Notes: generated from the letters alone by a model not told the origin. Positions 22,825-34,625 are shown, numbered from the stretch's first letter. The stretch: DNA of 64,000 nucleotides from Bimuria novae-zelandiae CBS 107.79 (GCA_010015655.1 ML976707.1:257091-321090); one strand, 5' to 3'. A program made the numbers and translations.

Positions 22825-24142
22825 CACCCCCTCAGCTTAGGCTTATCCTCAAGCTAGACCTTCGCATTATTTATCTATCTATTATTCCAACTTAAAGGTC
22901 TCTATCCTCTGCTGTAGATCCTGCAAGGCAACCTCTTAATTAGTAATCTTATCTAATATATCTTTAAGTCCTAGCTTATTTAGAAACTTGCTCTATTTAT
23001 TTACTAGCAGGGCCTTTATAAGTCTATCTATAACTATGTCCTCTGAGCGTTAATAGTCTACCTTAATTTTCCTAAGTGTGACTTCTTATCTTAGCTAGTA
23101 ATTATAGATATTTATATGGCGAAGCTTAGTCTGCAGCTTTACGATCTCTTTAGTAATTAGGCGAATAGTTTATTAATTATTATAGTTAATTATAATTAGG
23201 TAATTGCTTATAGCGATCTGGAGCTCCTGGAGTAATCGTAAAGTAAAGATAGCCTCCTTAGCCACTTATAAAAGCGCTAGAAGTTCAGCCTTTATTATTA
23301 ATGTAGTGACTATATCTTGCTTGCTTGCTTTCCAGGCAATTAGGCCGCCAAATAGCTTAATAATGTATCCTTATAAACTCTTATAATTAAGTGTATTATC
23401 TGCAAAGGATGCGTCGCTTACTACTTCTAGAGTATCTGCACCCCTAAGCTAAAGACCTAGTAATTTAGTATTAGCAAGATAGAGGAGAACTTGGTTAGCA
23501 GCCGCTTAATACTCTTCGCTTAGGTTAGATAAGAATCGTAATAATCTAGAGCTTATAAAGGCGATATCTAGTTAAGTTATAACTATAGCATAGAGAATTA
23601 ATCTAACTTTACGCTAGTATCGATTAATCTTACCCTTACTAGCTAGTCCTGTTCTTGGGAGTAATTCGATTAAACCTATTAGGGTATTATGGCGAATCTT
23701 ATAGTGATTAATAAGGCGCGATATTTTGTCGATGTATAATGCTTGTGAAAGCTAGATCTTTCTATTTAAGTGGTCCTTAATAATTTTAATTCCTAGAAAC
23801 TATTACAGGTCTTTCCTACTAGTAAGAGTAAATTTAGTTTTTATCTCTTTAATAGCTGCTTTTGCTGCAGGCTCGTGATTCTTCTAATAAGCGATAATAA
23901 GATTATCTACATAAAAGAAGATAATAATACTGTCCTTAATAAGGCAGCATGGCTCGTGGGGCACTGTTTTAAAGCTAATATTACGGAGCGTTAATGTAAA
24001 CTCTCTTTACCAGAGCAGTAGAGATATGCGCAGTCCATACAGTGCTTTGTGTAGTTTAAGGACTATGCCTGCTCGCAAGTATCTGCGGGGCATTCTTATG
24101 TAGATTTCTTTGTCCAGCTTTGCGTGAACAAACGCGTTCGTA

Positions 24143-24199
24143 ACGTGTCCGTGCGCGTGATGAGCCACTTCGCGTGATGGGCCACCAACACCAAAACAT
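24143..24199 (+). repeat. left TIR of element F
   Basis: Inverted match to 26199-26255 with a few differences. Holds the direct repeat GCGTGATGAGCCAC / GCGTGATGGGCCAC at 24155-24168 and 24172-24185, offset 17 bp. Confidence 0.92.
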
Positions 24200-24295
24200 C
24201 TCTACGAGAAACGAGGCTGTAGAGCTACACACAGTAGCTATTATCACGAGATTTCTTTATAGAAGTACTATATTAATACTTGCAATTAACCTGTG

Positions 24296-26167
24296 CTATT
24301 TATATTTACTTAGAAGCTTAACGTTGCGACCGCGCCGCGTGGTCTTGGGTGGAGCTGCTAATACGGCACCTAAGGCTTCCTTAGTAGCTACAGCGTTAAC
24401 CACACGTTTCTGGCGCTTGTTACTTTGTGTAGGTGGCTGCGAGGCTTTTCTCTTACCCTTCTAGGTAGATTGTAGAGCTTTTGCTGCGTCACAAGCCTCT
24501 TTCTGGCGAGCGCGCTCTGCTGCCTTCTCAGCCCTCTCCTTCTCCCTAGCTACCTTGGCGGCCTCCCGCCCCACACGCTTCTCCTCTGCAATTTTCTCCT
24601 TGTACAGCTTAGCTGCCTTCCTTAACTCAGCTGTCTCTGCTTTTCGAAGCTTTTGCTCCTTTTCCTCTTGCTCCTTCACAGACTGGCGTACACGAGCCTC
24701 CCTAACCTTCCTCGGTGACCAGAGGACTGCTCCCCCATGGTACTCTTAACGCTGCTAAAGGTCAAGACGCTTGCCCTTCTTCTTATACTTCTTCTTAACT
24801 AGTAGTGCCTCCTTAAGCCTGTTGATCTCGTGGTGAAGTAGCTTATTTTAAACTAAGATGTGGTGAAGTGAGCGGCTGAGCTTCTGCGCGTCTTTACTGG
24901 CCTGATTCTCTACTGCAGCTCGTACGAGGCGATCTAATTTACGCCAGTCAGATCCACTGAGTACTGACGTAGAGCTCTCTCGTGATTCCTGCTCATCTTG
25001 GGTGGTTTTGGCAAATCTTTTAAGTATAACCTCTGGGTTGAAAGGTGATATGCTAGTAGCCTCAAAAGACTTGAGAATCGTCTCCTCCTAAAGGGAGCTT
25101 GCCCAGGCCTTCTAGAAGAGAGGGAAGAAGTTTCCTTTTTTAATTAGGACTAGGCCTTAGCTCTTTTAGAGGTAGGTCGTGAGCTTAGCAGAGTAGGCTA
25201 ATAAGAGAGGCTTAAAGAGCACTACATTAAGTGGCTAAAGCGTATGCGTCGAGTGAGGAGGAAGTATGGCTAGGAGGATCCTATTCCTATCGCAATAGTC
25301 GATAAAATCCATAGTAACATGAGATCCATGGCCGTCAAGGATAAGAAGTCGGTAGGATCGTCGAGCTTTTGCCTTAGTGTAGCGATCAAACACCTGCTCA
25401 AGCCAGGCAAGGCCGATATCGTTGTTTGTCCAGCCTAAGGGTGAAGAGGAGACGTGTACGCTATGCTTTCCTGCCTCGATATCCTTAACCCAGCTTGATT
25501 AGATGTCCTTGTTGGTAGACTAGTAGATAAGGCTTAGCGGCAAGGCTGATCCATCAGCGCACACGCATGCTAGGAGGGTAATCCATTCGCGAGAGCCATC
25601 TTGTAGAGATGCTCTAACCTCCTTCTTCTCCCACATACGTCTGCTGAACACTCGTTTCGATCGGCCAATGATACCGATAAGGAAGCCTTTCTCATCCATA
25701 TTGTACGTGTGACGAGGCTCAATACCATATTCCTTGATTTTATCACCTAGGATATTAAAATACAGGCTATATTTATCCCCTAAGTCGGCTTGGTGGCGAT
25801 TGCTGTCCATACCAGTTGCCCATCGCGAGGTAAGATAGATGCTGTGCCAATTAATGAAGCGCGTAACCCAGCTCTCGCTCACTAACTCCTTGGCTATTGT
25901 CAACGCGAAATTTCGTATCATCTCTCTTATAGGTAGTAGGTGACGTGCTGTGAGTCCTTCTATATATTTAACAAGCTCTGCCTCTTGTTGTGGAGCAAGC
26001 TTTTGTTAGTTAATAATCTTTAATGCGTGTAGCTGTGTTGTAGCATGGTGCCTTCGCATCAAAGTTAAGCGAGAAACACCATACTTTTTAGCTACTTTTT
26101 AGTACGAAAACTATTCGCTAGGGCTTAGCGACATTAGATCTGCAAGCGCGTCGTTAATTGGAGCCAT
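24296..26167 (-). pseudogene. pogo transposase of element F, lightly RIP-damaged
   Basis: ATG 26167-26165 to TAG 24298-24296 spans 624 codons in one frame, broken by roughly ten stops. The N-terminus has HTH sequence (KVAKKYGVSRLTLMRRH; QKLAPQQEAELVKYIEGL). The core reads YNMDEKGFLIGIIGRSKRVF (first Asp), CVCADGSALPLSLIYQSTNK, and LLILDGHGSHVTMDFIDYCD (second Asp), with NRILLAILPPHSTH after it. The C-terminal third is a long Lys/Glu/Arg/Ala coiled coil (72-codon open stretch 24461-24679) ending in a basic tail (RRGRNVKLLSKYK). This is the best preserved pogo transposase in the window. Confidence 0.9.
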
Positions 26168-26198
26168 AATAGTAGAGTTATAAGGTTGTGAAGTTTGA

Positions 26199-26255
26199 GT
26201 GTTTTGGCGTGGGTGGCCCATCACGCGAAGTGGCTCATCACGCGCACGGGCATGT
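26199..26255 (-). repeat. right TIR of element F
   Basis: Reverse complement starts ACATGCCCGTGCGCG. TA follows at 26256-26257. Confidence 0.92.
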
Positions 26256-29200
26256 TAACGTCATGTTAGATAAGCTCTAGGTTAAACTAAGCTATAATTG
26301 CCATAAGCATGCGAAAGGATTGTCCTATAAGTGTTATAGCGTAGATTTCTTACAAGGTTAGGTGCCACTATTAATCGCCTTGCACCACTAGCCTTGCCTT
26401 GCACTTTTGTAGTTAATAGTGTTTATTAAACTTGTAGGTGTATACCCATATGCAGTTAAGGATTTGATAGCCTACTACCTTCACTAGAGCTGCTGCGACC
26501 TCGCTCCAAGACTTTATTTCCTTATAGCTCTATAGATAGGAACGTTCTGCTTCCTTCCATATATTATAAAGAGGGTGATCTTCGAGCTTGCTTTAGCATG
26601 TAGGTGGCTCTAGAAGCACGCTTCGATATAGCTTCTTACCTAATATAATTATTTATCGAAGCTACGCCTTATTAAGAACCTTACTTTTATATTTACTATT
26701 ACTGCTAGCTTTAGTGCCTGCTATAAAGGCTGCGGCCCATGCGCTTGTTTACAACTACCCTATTTACAACTCTTAGGGTAGTCTAGCTTAATCGCCTCTT
26801 GCCATTAGTTGTACAAGGAGTGTCACTAGTAGCGGTGTTAATAGAGGCGTTAGATATTCGTACCTAGCTCTCTTACTTTAATTATACTTAGAAGCGCTTT
26901 TAACCTCTCCCTCTAGCGCTTTACTAATTATCTTATCCTTAAAGAAGGACTTGGTGGCTTGCTCTTGTTAAGGTAAAGAAGGTAGCTCTACTAATCGCAC
27001 CTAGGCTACTATTTCTTCTAATATATTATATATAAGGTTGTCCACCAGGTCTTTAGTTTTGCCTAAGAATATAGTATCCTCGTCGAAAATTACATCGCGA
27101 GTACTAATTGTCTTTGCTAGAGAGGGAATCTATATTCTTTAGATATTAGTTAATTTATAGCTAACTAAATAACCTATCTATGCTTTAAGATCCAGTCGCT
27201 GGAGCTTGCTCTTGCCACGTTTAGTGTTATTAGTTATAGCAAAGGTCTTGCAGCTGTAGGCTTTTAAGTAAGCTTAATTAGGCTTCTTTAGTTAGGTGAC
27301 AATGCCGTTCTAAAAGGCTACTATTGTAAAGAACACTTTATATAGAGATCGCCATTAATTAGCGTAGTTTAGCGTTTAATTATACAGGTAGACTGCGGCT
27401 CGGATAATCTTAAGCTATATTTACTAAGGTAAGTTAGAGTTAAGTTGCATCGCGCGCGCTTTCTTCTTAATTACACCCCTTAAGCGTTTAGCTCCTCTAT
27501 TTTATACTTAAGTATTTAGTGCTAAAGGCTCGATCTTAATACCTTGCGCTAAGCACCACTTCTTAATATCTACCTTAATAAAGAAGATCTTATTATTAGA
27601 TTTAATTACTTTTACTATAATATTGTATTATACTTTTATAAACTATATAAAGGTGCTAAGTAATTTAATAATTAAGCGTGCTAGGCAGTTATCCTTAAAG
27701 TAGTAGTCCTATACAAAGCTAGAGAATTAGTTAGTAATTAGTATTTAGCTCTTCTCTCTTATTAAGCTATCTGCTTCATAGTTGTGAAAGTCTATTGCGA
27801 CTCGCTCGCTAGGGCCTTTAGTTCGCTCCCTGGCTTGCCAGCGTATTTGCCATTTTAGTTTTACTTTACCGCAGGCGTCACATTTAACCATAAGGAGGCC
27901 TTTAATCCTCACTCCCTTAGATTACTACACGAGGTATTTGAGGGCCTAAGGGCCTAGATAGCCTAATTATTAGTGCCAGATCTACGCGTCTACCTTCTAT
28001 AGTCTTTATTTAGTGCGTGTGTTGGTCTTGTAAGTGGCGTGTGTAGCATCAGTAGGAATACTATCTACTAGCCTTATTCTATATTCTAGCACCTACTATC
28101 CGTGCAACTCTTAAAGTTCTGCCAGCACAGTATTATCTCTTCTTTTTAGAGTTATTAGGTCTACCCTTATGTCCCACCAAAGGCCTTGCCTCCAGAGTAA
28201 TCGAAACGATACAAGGTTGCAGAGCAAATTAGGGTAATAAGTAATATTATCTAGCTATATTATTAAATTACTGCTTGCACTCTATACGTTGAGATAGATA
28301 GTCCTATATCCTTAGATCTATATTTGTGTATTCCCTGCCCATATAAAGTCTCCTAACGCCGGTGGCCGGTATGAGACAAAGCAATCGATATTGTTAAAGA
28401 TATAGCAGGTTGTGCCTAAATCGAGTATAGCTAAGCATTATAATAGGTACGTGTTTAATTTATTATAGAAGGATGCGGCTTAGAAGCTCGCTAGGATTTT
28501 AGTAATCTTGCGTCTGTCTAGTTACTTATTATTAGCCTTAGTAATTCGAGTTAGAGTGGGAGTATGTAATAATTTAATTCTAAGTATTTAAGACTTTAGT
28601 CTTTTCACCTTCCTTATCTTATCTTGTAGATGTAAATTATTTTGCATTCTATATTATACTATATCTGCAAAGCCAGGTCGTGGCCTAAACCACTCTAGTG
28701 CATGATCTAGATATGCGTAGAAGCAGTCTTTTAGACTATGCCTTTATTTATAAGCAGGGCATTTTTTACCTTTAACTACTATTATATCCTTTATTAAAGA
28801 CTGCTTAGATATAGTGCTTTAACTAAAGGATTGTTTTTGTCGAGGTCTCCCTTGTCCACGTTAGTTATTCGTGGAAGATAGCGCGTCTTCGGCAGCGTAA
28901 GAGGCGTCCCTGTTAGTGCCTAAGGTGGATGCACCACTAGTAGCGAGAGATAGCTCACTAGTAGCAAAGGCGCCCCTATGCTGTTTGCCCTTAATTAGGT
29001 GGAGTATTGCCATATGTTCTTGGAAGCGTTTCATCATCTCCTTCCTTGTTATATCTGCGTCTCGGCGTCTAGTTTCTTGAAAGGACACACCCTAAGTGGG
29101 AGTAGCCTTTATAATCGCAGTTAGGAAGTCCTTTATAGTATTATAGATTAATTATACTTTAGTAATATTGTTTGTCTCTGCTTCTATAGCTACCTAATTA

Positions 29201-29814
29201 TACTTAGTTAGCTAGGTATCCTAGTTTAAGGGTTATCTTATTAGCTTAAGGGCCTGTAGGTATCGTGCTCTTACTCTATCCCGCTTGTCTTCTTTATCAA
29301 CGCCTATAGTCTGTGTTAGAGACGTAATCTATTGCTAGATTTACTCTCCAGGCTTGCAGCAGTTGCGTTACAGGTGTGGCGACATAGTAGATTAGATATA
29401 AATAACCACTTTCTTAAGACTTAATCTCTCCTCGCAGTATTCCTTGTCCTTTATCTTATAGTCTTTAAGCTATATCTTATAGAACTTAATGTCTTCCTTA
29501 TATGCCTTAAGTCCTAAGTTTAATAGCTTTAATAGGCGTGTTAAAGGGTTCTGTTAATCGTCGTCGTTTACGCGGATAATTAATTAGTAACTTGCTATTT
29601 CTAGCGGCGATGGCGGTGTCGGCCTTTTGCGTGGGAGTTTGGCTCTATCTAGGTTAATAATAGGCTATATATCTATTAGTTCGCATCGCGCTTTTAGCTG
29701 CAGTAGCCATAGTATATAGTTAGTATAATTAGTTAATATAATTATTAAGTCGCGGAGTATTAACAGCGACATTATCCTTTCTTAAGGTTTAGTTAAGGTA
29801 GTAAGACTCTTAAT

Positions 29815-30038
29815 TATTAGATTTAATAGTGTTCTATTACTTTAAGATAATGTAATAATGAGAATTAATAGTTATAATAATTTATTAATAATGTTCGTGT
29901 TCTGTCTGTGTCTGGAATGCAAATGTGTGCGAGGCTCTAAATAAGTGCCGCTACAGCGCTAGCCCTATTTAGAATAGTACAAAAGAGAGAGTGCTCCAGC
30001 CTCATATCCACAACAGATAGAGGCCATATAATCGGACA
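29815..30038 (-). repeat. 5' LTR of the copia element
   Basis: Plus strand TATTAGATTT ... ATCGGACA (TG changed to TA at the edge), followed by TSD GTTAC. The inner ~150 bp is almost identical to the other LTR. Confidence 0.92.
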
Positions 30039-30230
30039 GTTACTTATAAGCCGTGCTTAGCACCTGCACCTATAGTAAATAGCCACAGCTATAAAATACT
30101 TTAACTATATAAATTTTGGTAGCAAACTCTGTTGCATAGGCCTATAGATCACTTTACTAGAAAATCTAGTAATAATAACTATTGTATGTGACTCTACGGC
30201 CCCAAGTTTGCTGGTGATAACTAGGGCCAA

Positions 30231-30274
30231 TTCCGCGCGTTGGCCGACGGCGCGCGTTGGGTGCACGGGCACGG
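30231..30274 (-). repeat. right TIR of element B
   Basis: Reverse complement CCGTGCCCGTGC ... matches the left TIR 16 kb away. TA at 30275-30276 is shared with element C. Confidence 0.92.
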
Positions 30275-30276
30275 TA

Positions 30277-30324
30277 CCCTGCCGAGACAGTCAGTGCGCC
30301 GCGACACTAACGCGCCACCCCAAC
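30277..30324 (+). repeat. left TIR of element C
   Basis: Perfect inverted copy of 32356-32403. It remains GC-rich inside an AT-rich element because it has few CpA sites. Confidence 0.93.
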
Positions 30325-30539
30325 CCCAGCACCGCAGCCAGCAACATAAGGCTATAGAGTTTTACATAAAAGCTTTTATCGCGAAATTTTCTAGAGTTAA
30401 GATTTTATAGAGCTATAAAAGATTGCTAGCTAGTTAAATTATAGATATCTACTTAGTGTTCTAATTATTTAGCTACTGCGCGATGCTAGCGCTAATAGCG
30501 TAGATATTACTATATTAACGCGTATAGATGCCGGCGTAG

Positions 30540-32313
30540 GCTTTTTCCTCTTTGTAATTATATAAGTAGCTTTTAAAGCATTCTAGCTTCCCTTTTTAGC
30601 AATTTTAAGATATTTTTAAAGTTATTATTAAGTCTTATAAGCCTATTAATAGAGGCGTTACTTAGTAGCCTAATTAGCTTTCTCCTTAGCGCGCGTATTT
30701 CTAGCTACTATACGCGTAACACGCTTCTCCTGTAGTAGACAAGCTTTAAGCTGCCTATTTACTATCTAGATCTCTCTCTGCTTACTTTTCTAGAGTTGTA
30801 GTTGTTGCTTTTTAGCCTTTTGTTGGCTGAGAGAATCGCGCGCCCTCTGTATACGGGCAGGTGACCAGAAAACAGATCCTCTATGCCACTTATCTAGCTG
30901 CTTAAAAGGTAGAGTCCTGCCCTTTATTTAACGCTGTTTTTGGTTTGTAAGGGCTTCTTGTAGCCCCTAATTCTCATGCTCTAGGAGCTGCTTCTATACA
31001 GAAATTAAGTATATAGTGCGACTTAGCTTCTTGGCCTTATTACCTCCCCCTGTATTAATAATAACCTTTAAAAGCTAATTAATTTTGCGCTAATTAAACG
31101 TGCTAAGTACTAAAGTAGAGCTTTCGCGCGATCTCTGTTCCGGAGACTTATCTCTATTAAATTAACTAAGGATTAGTGTAGGATCTAGCGGCGAGATACC
31201 TATATACTTAAAAGCTTTAGTAATTAATTACGGCGTAACTAACGTTGTCTAGGCCCTCTAGAATAGTGTAAAGAAGTCTCTTTTAGCAATTATTAATAGC
31301 CCCTAACTCCTATACAGGTATGCGGAGAGCTCGTCGGAGTAGGCGATAGAAAGAGACTTAAACACATAGACGTCTAGAGGCTATAGCGTATGAGTGGCGT
31401 AAGGGGGAAATATCGCAAGGAGGATCTTTTTCTAATTACAGTAGTTAATAAAATCTATAGTAACGTGAGATCTATGCCTATTAAGGACTAAGAGTTATTA
31501 CTGCTATTAAGCCTTCTCCTTAGTACAGCAATTAAACACCTGTTTTAGCTATTAAAGCCCTATCTCGTTGTTTAACCATCTAGAAGTTAATGAGGTAATA
31601 AAGACTCTATAAGAATTAACGTTAATTTCCTTAACCTAGCTTGATTGTAGAGTCTCAGCGTTAGATCGATAGATTAGTGATAGATTAACAGTAGATCTAT
31701 CGGCGCATATACATGCGATGAGCGAGATCCACTCACGACTGCCATCCTGGATAGATTGCCTCACTTGGTAACTCTCATATATAGGCCTGTCGAAGATCCT
31801 TTTTGACCTGCCGGTGATGCCGAGTAAGAAGCCTTTTTCGTCCATATTATAGGTATGCTAAGGCTCTATGCCATACTTCATAATTTTCTTATGTAAAAGC
31901 TTAAAGTAGAGCCTATATCTTACGCCTGAATTAGCGTTATAGCGATTACTATCTAGCCTAGTTATCTATCGCGAGATTAGGGAGTTAGGGTGGCGCCTAA
32001 TAAAGTAATTAACCTATTATATAGAGATATCCTTTTTAGCAATAATTAATATAAAGTTTTAGATTATCTAACGCGTAGGGGGTAGACCTTTCTAAGTAAG
32101 ACGCTATATATACTATAGGAGCTTAGATTCTTATTATTAGTTAAGATTTTAGCAAGTCTATAGTAGCTATGTACGCGCCTGCATGGCGCGTCTATACCAG
32201 CGCGTTAATATTAACCGCACAACAACAAATTCTTCTACAATTTTTCTATATAAGAAAGTTTCTCCAGGTTCTCGTGAGTCGATAGCGATGATTGCAGCCT
32301 CAATCGGATCCAT
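30540..32313 (-). pseudogene. pogo transposase of element C, RIP-inactivated
   Basis: ATG 32313-32311 begins MDPIEAAIIAIDSREPGETF, then HTH sequence. The core is visible as MDEKGFLLGITGRSKRIFDR and SREWISLIACICADRSTVNL (31636-31845). The rest is heavily interrupted by TAA/TAG. The 3' limit is approximate. Confidence 0.82.
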
Positions 32314-32355
32314 ATTGGTGGAGATGCGGCGCGTCAAAGTTGAGGTGCTACATCT

Positions 32356-32403
32356 GTTGGGGTGGCGCGTTAGTGTCGCGGCGCACTGACTGTCTCGGCA
32401 GGG
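32356..32403 (-). repeat. right TIR of element C
   Basis: Perfect inverted match of the left TIR, ending GGCAGGG before TA. Confidence 0.93.
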
Positions 32404-32405
32404 TA

Positions 32406-32447
32406 CCGTGTCCGTGCGCGTAACGCACAGATTCGCGTAATACACGG
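32406..32447 (+). repeat. orphan pogo-type terminus D
   Basis: After TA (32404-32405) the sequence starts CCGTGTCCGTGCGCG like the termini of B, F and the fragment at 56487. It holds the internal direct repeat GCGTAACGCAC / GCGTAATACAC at 32418-32428 and 32435-32445. No inverted partner is found in the window, so the element is truncated or too decayed to see. Confidence 0.65.
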
Positions 32448-32785
32448 CTTGTTACTAGCAAATTTTTAGAAAATTACTAACTTTAAAGTCTTATAATAGT
32501 ATATTTAGGTTGTTTTCTTTTACTATATTCTAAGCTTATAATAGGAAAGTATTTATATTAAAGCTTTATAATAAAGAAAAATTATATTATATAACATATT
32601 CTACATGCAAGGTGCGCACCCGGGTAAACTATACACTTTTATTAAATTTACACTAGCTTAAAATTAACGTATAATATCTTAATAAAACAATAGTTAATCT
32701 GCCTTATAGGAAATAAATAGATAGTTTACTTTTTAATGTATTTCTAATATTTAATTTAGTATGTCACAAAAGCAACGAGCTGAGG

Positions 32786-33113
32786 TATTTTAGGCCTAAG
32801 TAGACTAGACTAATATACTTATTTAGTGTCTACGTGTAGGTATAAGACGTTAGATAAGGCGAAAAGGTCTTCTCTCCTTATTTAGCGTAAATCTATTTAT
32901 CTCGCTTAGTCTAGGTGCTAGTACCTAGATGGCTAGCGTCGTGTCTAACTAATTAGAAGTAAGCTTCGGGGTCTAGGTTATTAAACCTTTAGGGCTAAGA
33001 CTATTAGACCTTTAGTTCCTAAAGTATAAGTTTAAGGTAAAAGTCTATATACTAACGTACTATTATTAATATTATGTCTAGGCTATTAGATTGCCTAGGA
33101 GATTACCGTAATA
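32786..33113 (+). repeat. LTR-like repeat, copy 1
   Basis: Shares long blocks with 41978-42329, for example GGTATAAGACGTTAGATAA and CTAACTAATTAGAAGTAAGC. The ends TATTTTAG ... GTAATA look like TG ... CA after RIP. Confidence 0.7.
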
Positions 33114-33293
33114 TAATAAGTCTAACGTGCTACTACCACTTATAATATACCTAAATCTATACTATATAATAAACATGCTAGTATTCTCCTACGCACTAAA
33201 ATATAACTAAACTTAATAAATCTTATAAAGCTAAAATGAGAAAATTATCTAGTGTATTTTAAATCTTACTATTATAAGAGTAATAAGTGGAGA

Positions 33294-33610
33294 TATTTTA
33301 AATTTAAATAGGCTAAATTAATATATAACGTTCAGTGTCTATGTATAGGTATAAGACGTTAAATAAGAAAGAAAGGTCTTTCACTCCTATTTAATATAAA
33401 TTTATTAATCTTACTTAGTTAGGTGTTAATATCTAAATAGCTAGCGTTATTTTCAACTAATTAAAAGTAAGTTTTAGAGTATAGGCTATTAAACCTTTAG
33501 CTTATAAAGTATAAGTTTAGAGGTAATGGCCTAGCTTTTAACTATTATATATTTATTAACGTACGATTATTAATAGTATATTTAGGCTACCTAAAAAGTA
33601 ACTATAATAG
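33294..33610 (+). repeat. LTR-like repeat, copy 2 (more mutated)
   Basis: Same block order as copy 1 (ATAAGACGTT, TTTTCAACTAATTAAAAGTA, AACGTACGATTATTAATAG), about 180 bp downstream of it in the same direction. The 3' limit is approximate. Confidence 0.6.
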
Positions 33611-34503
33611 TAGATTTATTTCTAATCCAGGGCTGCAATTTAAGTAAGGGCTAAGTCTATTTTTAGGATGAGGTTTCTTAGAAATAAAATATATACGCTA
33701 GCCTAATTTCCGTGCGTATTCACTATCTCGTAGGCTTATTCTAATAAATAATTACTTATTAGACTAATTAGGTTCCTATACGCTAATTAACCTAAAATTT
33801 ATGCTAGAAATTTAGCGCATTAAGTTATACGTCTTAGCTAATTTATAGTACTAGAAACTATATAGTTATAGGCGTTAAGGTTGCGCGTTAGGGTTAAAGT
33901 AAACATAATAAGATAGCGATTAGATACTAGAGTTGGTTCTAAAATAAAGACTAATATATAATAAAAGCAAAGACGCGTTACGTCGTAAAGAATTCTAAAA
34001 GCTAAAAAAGCTATATAGCGCGATAGGTAGGACGTAGGTAGGCGTAATAATATATATTAAATTACTAGTACTAAAGATTACTTATAATCTAGTTAGTAAC
34101 CCTATTTTTTAACCTATTACTTATATAGTAACCTGTACAGCAAACCGCGTAGTAGCGTATTAAAGTATAATATTATAATACTTATAACCTTTTATGGCAA
34201 CTACTATAAAAGCATTAAATTTATTATTATAAAAAATAGTAGTAGCTTAGGCAAGTTTTTAGAGTAGCTACCTAAGTATTTATTATTAATTTACGGAGAG
34301 TGCAGGTATAGCGTTTTATCTAATTACGTTCTATATTATTTATAGCGTTATTATTAAATTGCCTATAAGTAAGTCAAGTCTATAGCAAAAGAAGTCTATA
34401 ATTAAACTAACTTACTTTAGTATACTAGTAAGATAGAGGTACGCTATTAGGCTATTAAACCTATTAATTAGCTACTAGTATATATAGACAGGTTAATGTA
34501 CTA

Positions 34504-34546
34504 ACGTGGTTCACCACCGAGCGGGCCAACCCCACCAAGCGGGCCA
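34504..34546 (+). repeat. left TIR of element E
   Basis: Contains CACCGAGCGGGCCA and CACCAAGCGGGCCA at 34515-34528 and 34533-34546, an 18-bp offset. Confidence 0.9.
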
Positions 34547-34625
34547 CTTTTTAAAAGTCAGTCTATTGCGAAGCGCCTCCTACAACACCACTACAATTTA
34601 CTATAATTCGCAGAACATAGAAATA

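Larger units (their letters stand above)
24143..26255 (-). mobile_element. pogo-like transposon F, nested in the copia element
   Basis: 2113 bp with about 57-bp TIRs (24143-24199 and 26199-26255), flanked by TA (24141-24142 and 26256-26257). It is clearly less RIP-damaged than the copia element around it and keeps open segments of 72 and 133 codons. This fits its being the youngest insertion in the nest. Confidence 0.92.
22860..29700 (-). pseudogene. gag-pol of the copia element, interrupted by element F
   Basis: From right to left (5' to 3'): the gag region includes MSFQETRRRDADITRKEMM (28861-29088). A knuckle-like segment CPAYKQRHSLKDCFYAYLDH lies near 28690-28780. The protease/integrase region is about 26300-28600. 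RT reads AFVHAKLDKEIYIRMP just left of element F. Its active site is YVDN at 23913-23902, where YVDD is expected, consistent with RIP. RNase H carries GLIAWKASKQDIVTTLI at about 23295-23345. Many TAA/TAG stops interrupt the frame. Element F is inserted in or just upstream of RT. Confidence 0.82.
22601..30038 (-). mobile_element. Ty1/copia retrotransposon, RIP-mutated, with nested pogo element F
   Basis: 224-bp LTRs at 22601-22824 and 29815-30038 are flanked by the perfect duplication GTTAC (22596-22600 and 30039-30043). Total span is 7438 bp. Removing element F and one TA gives about 5.3 kb, a normal copia size. Domain order on the minus strand (gag and knuckle near 28700, RT and then RNase H nearest the left LTR) is copia-type. 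It is inserted near the 3' end of element B. Confidence 0.92.
13892..30274 (+). mobile_element. pogo-like transposon B, split by two retrotransposons
   Basis: TIRs of 44 bp lie at 13892-13935 and 30231-30274, each bordered by TA (13890-13891 and 30275-30276). Removing the gypsy element (14118-20918) and the copia element (22601-30038) with one copy of each 5-bp duplication leaves 226+1677+231 = 2134 bp, a normal pogo size and equal to element A. The transposase frame reads through the repaired gypsy site in phase (ELSTRS continuing to the LVKYINKLTKE region), which confirms the reconstruction. Confidence 0.9.
30277..32403 (-). mobile_element. pogo-like transposon C
   Basis: 2127 bp with perfect 48-bp TIRs (30277-30324 and 32356-32403; outer sequence CCCTGCCGAGACAG), flanked by TA at 30275-30276 and 32404-32405. 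The transposase is on the minus strand. Both flanking TAs are also the borders of other pogo-type termini. Confidence 0.92.
32448..34501. repeat. AT-rich RIP-mutated repeat DNA with two LTR-like copies
   Basis: No open frame of note. It contains two diverged copies (32786-33113 and about 33294-33610) of the LTR-like sequence that also sits at 41978-42329. The rest (33650-34500) is AT-rich without recognisable protein homology. Confidence 0.6.

Noticed and set aside
24461..24679. Stand-alone small coiled-coil gene
   Set aside because: It is the C-terminal tail of the element F transposase, in the same frame as the rest.
28861..29088. Independent small gene
   Set aside because: It lies in the gag region of the minus-strand copia element, in the expected orientation.
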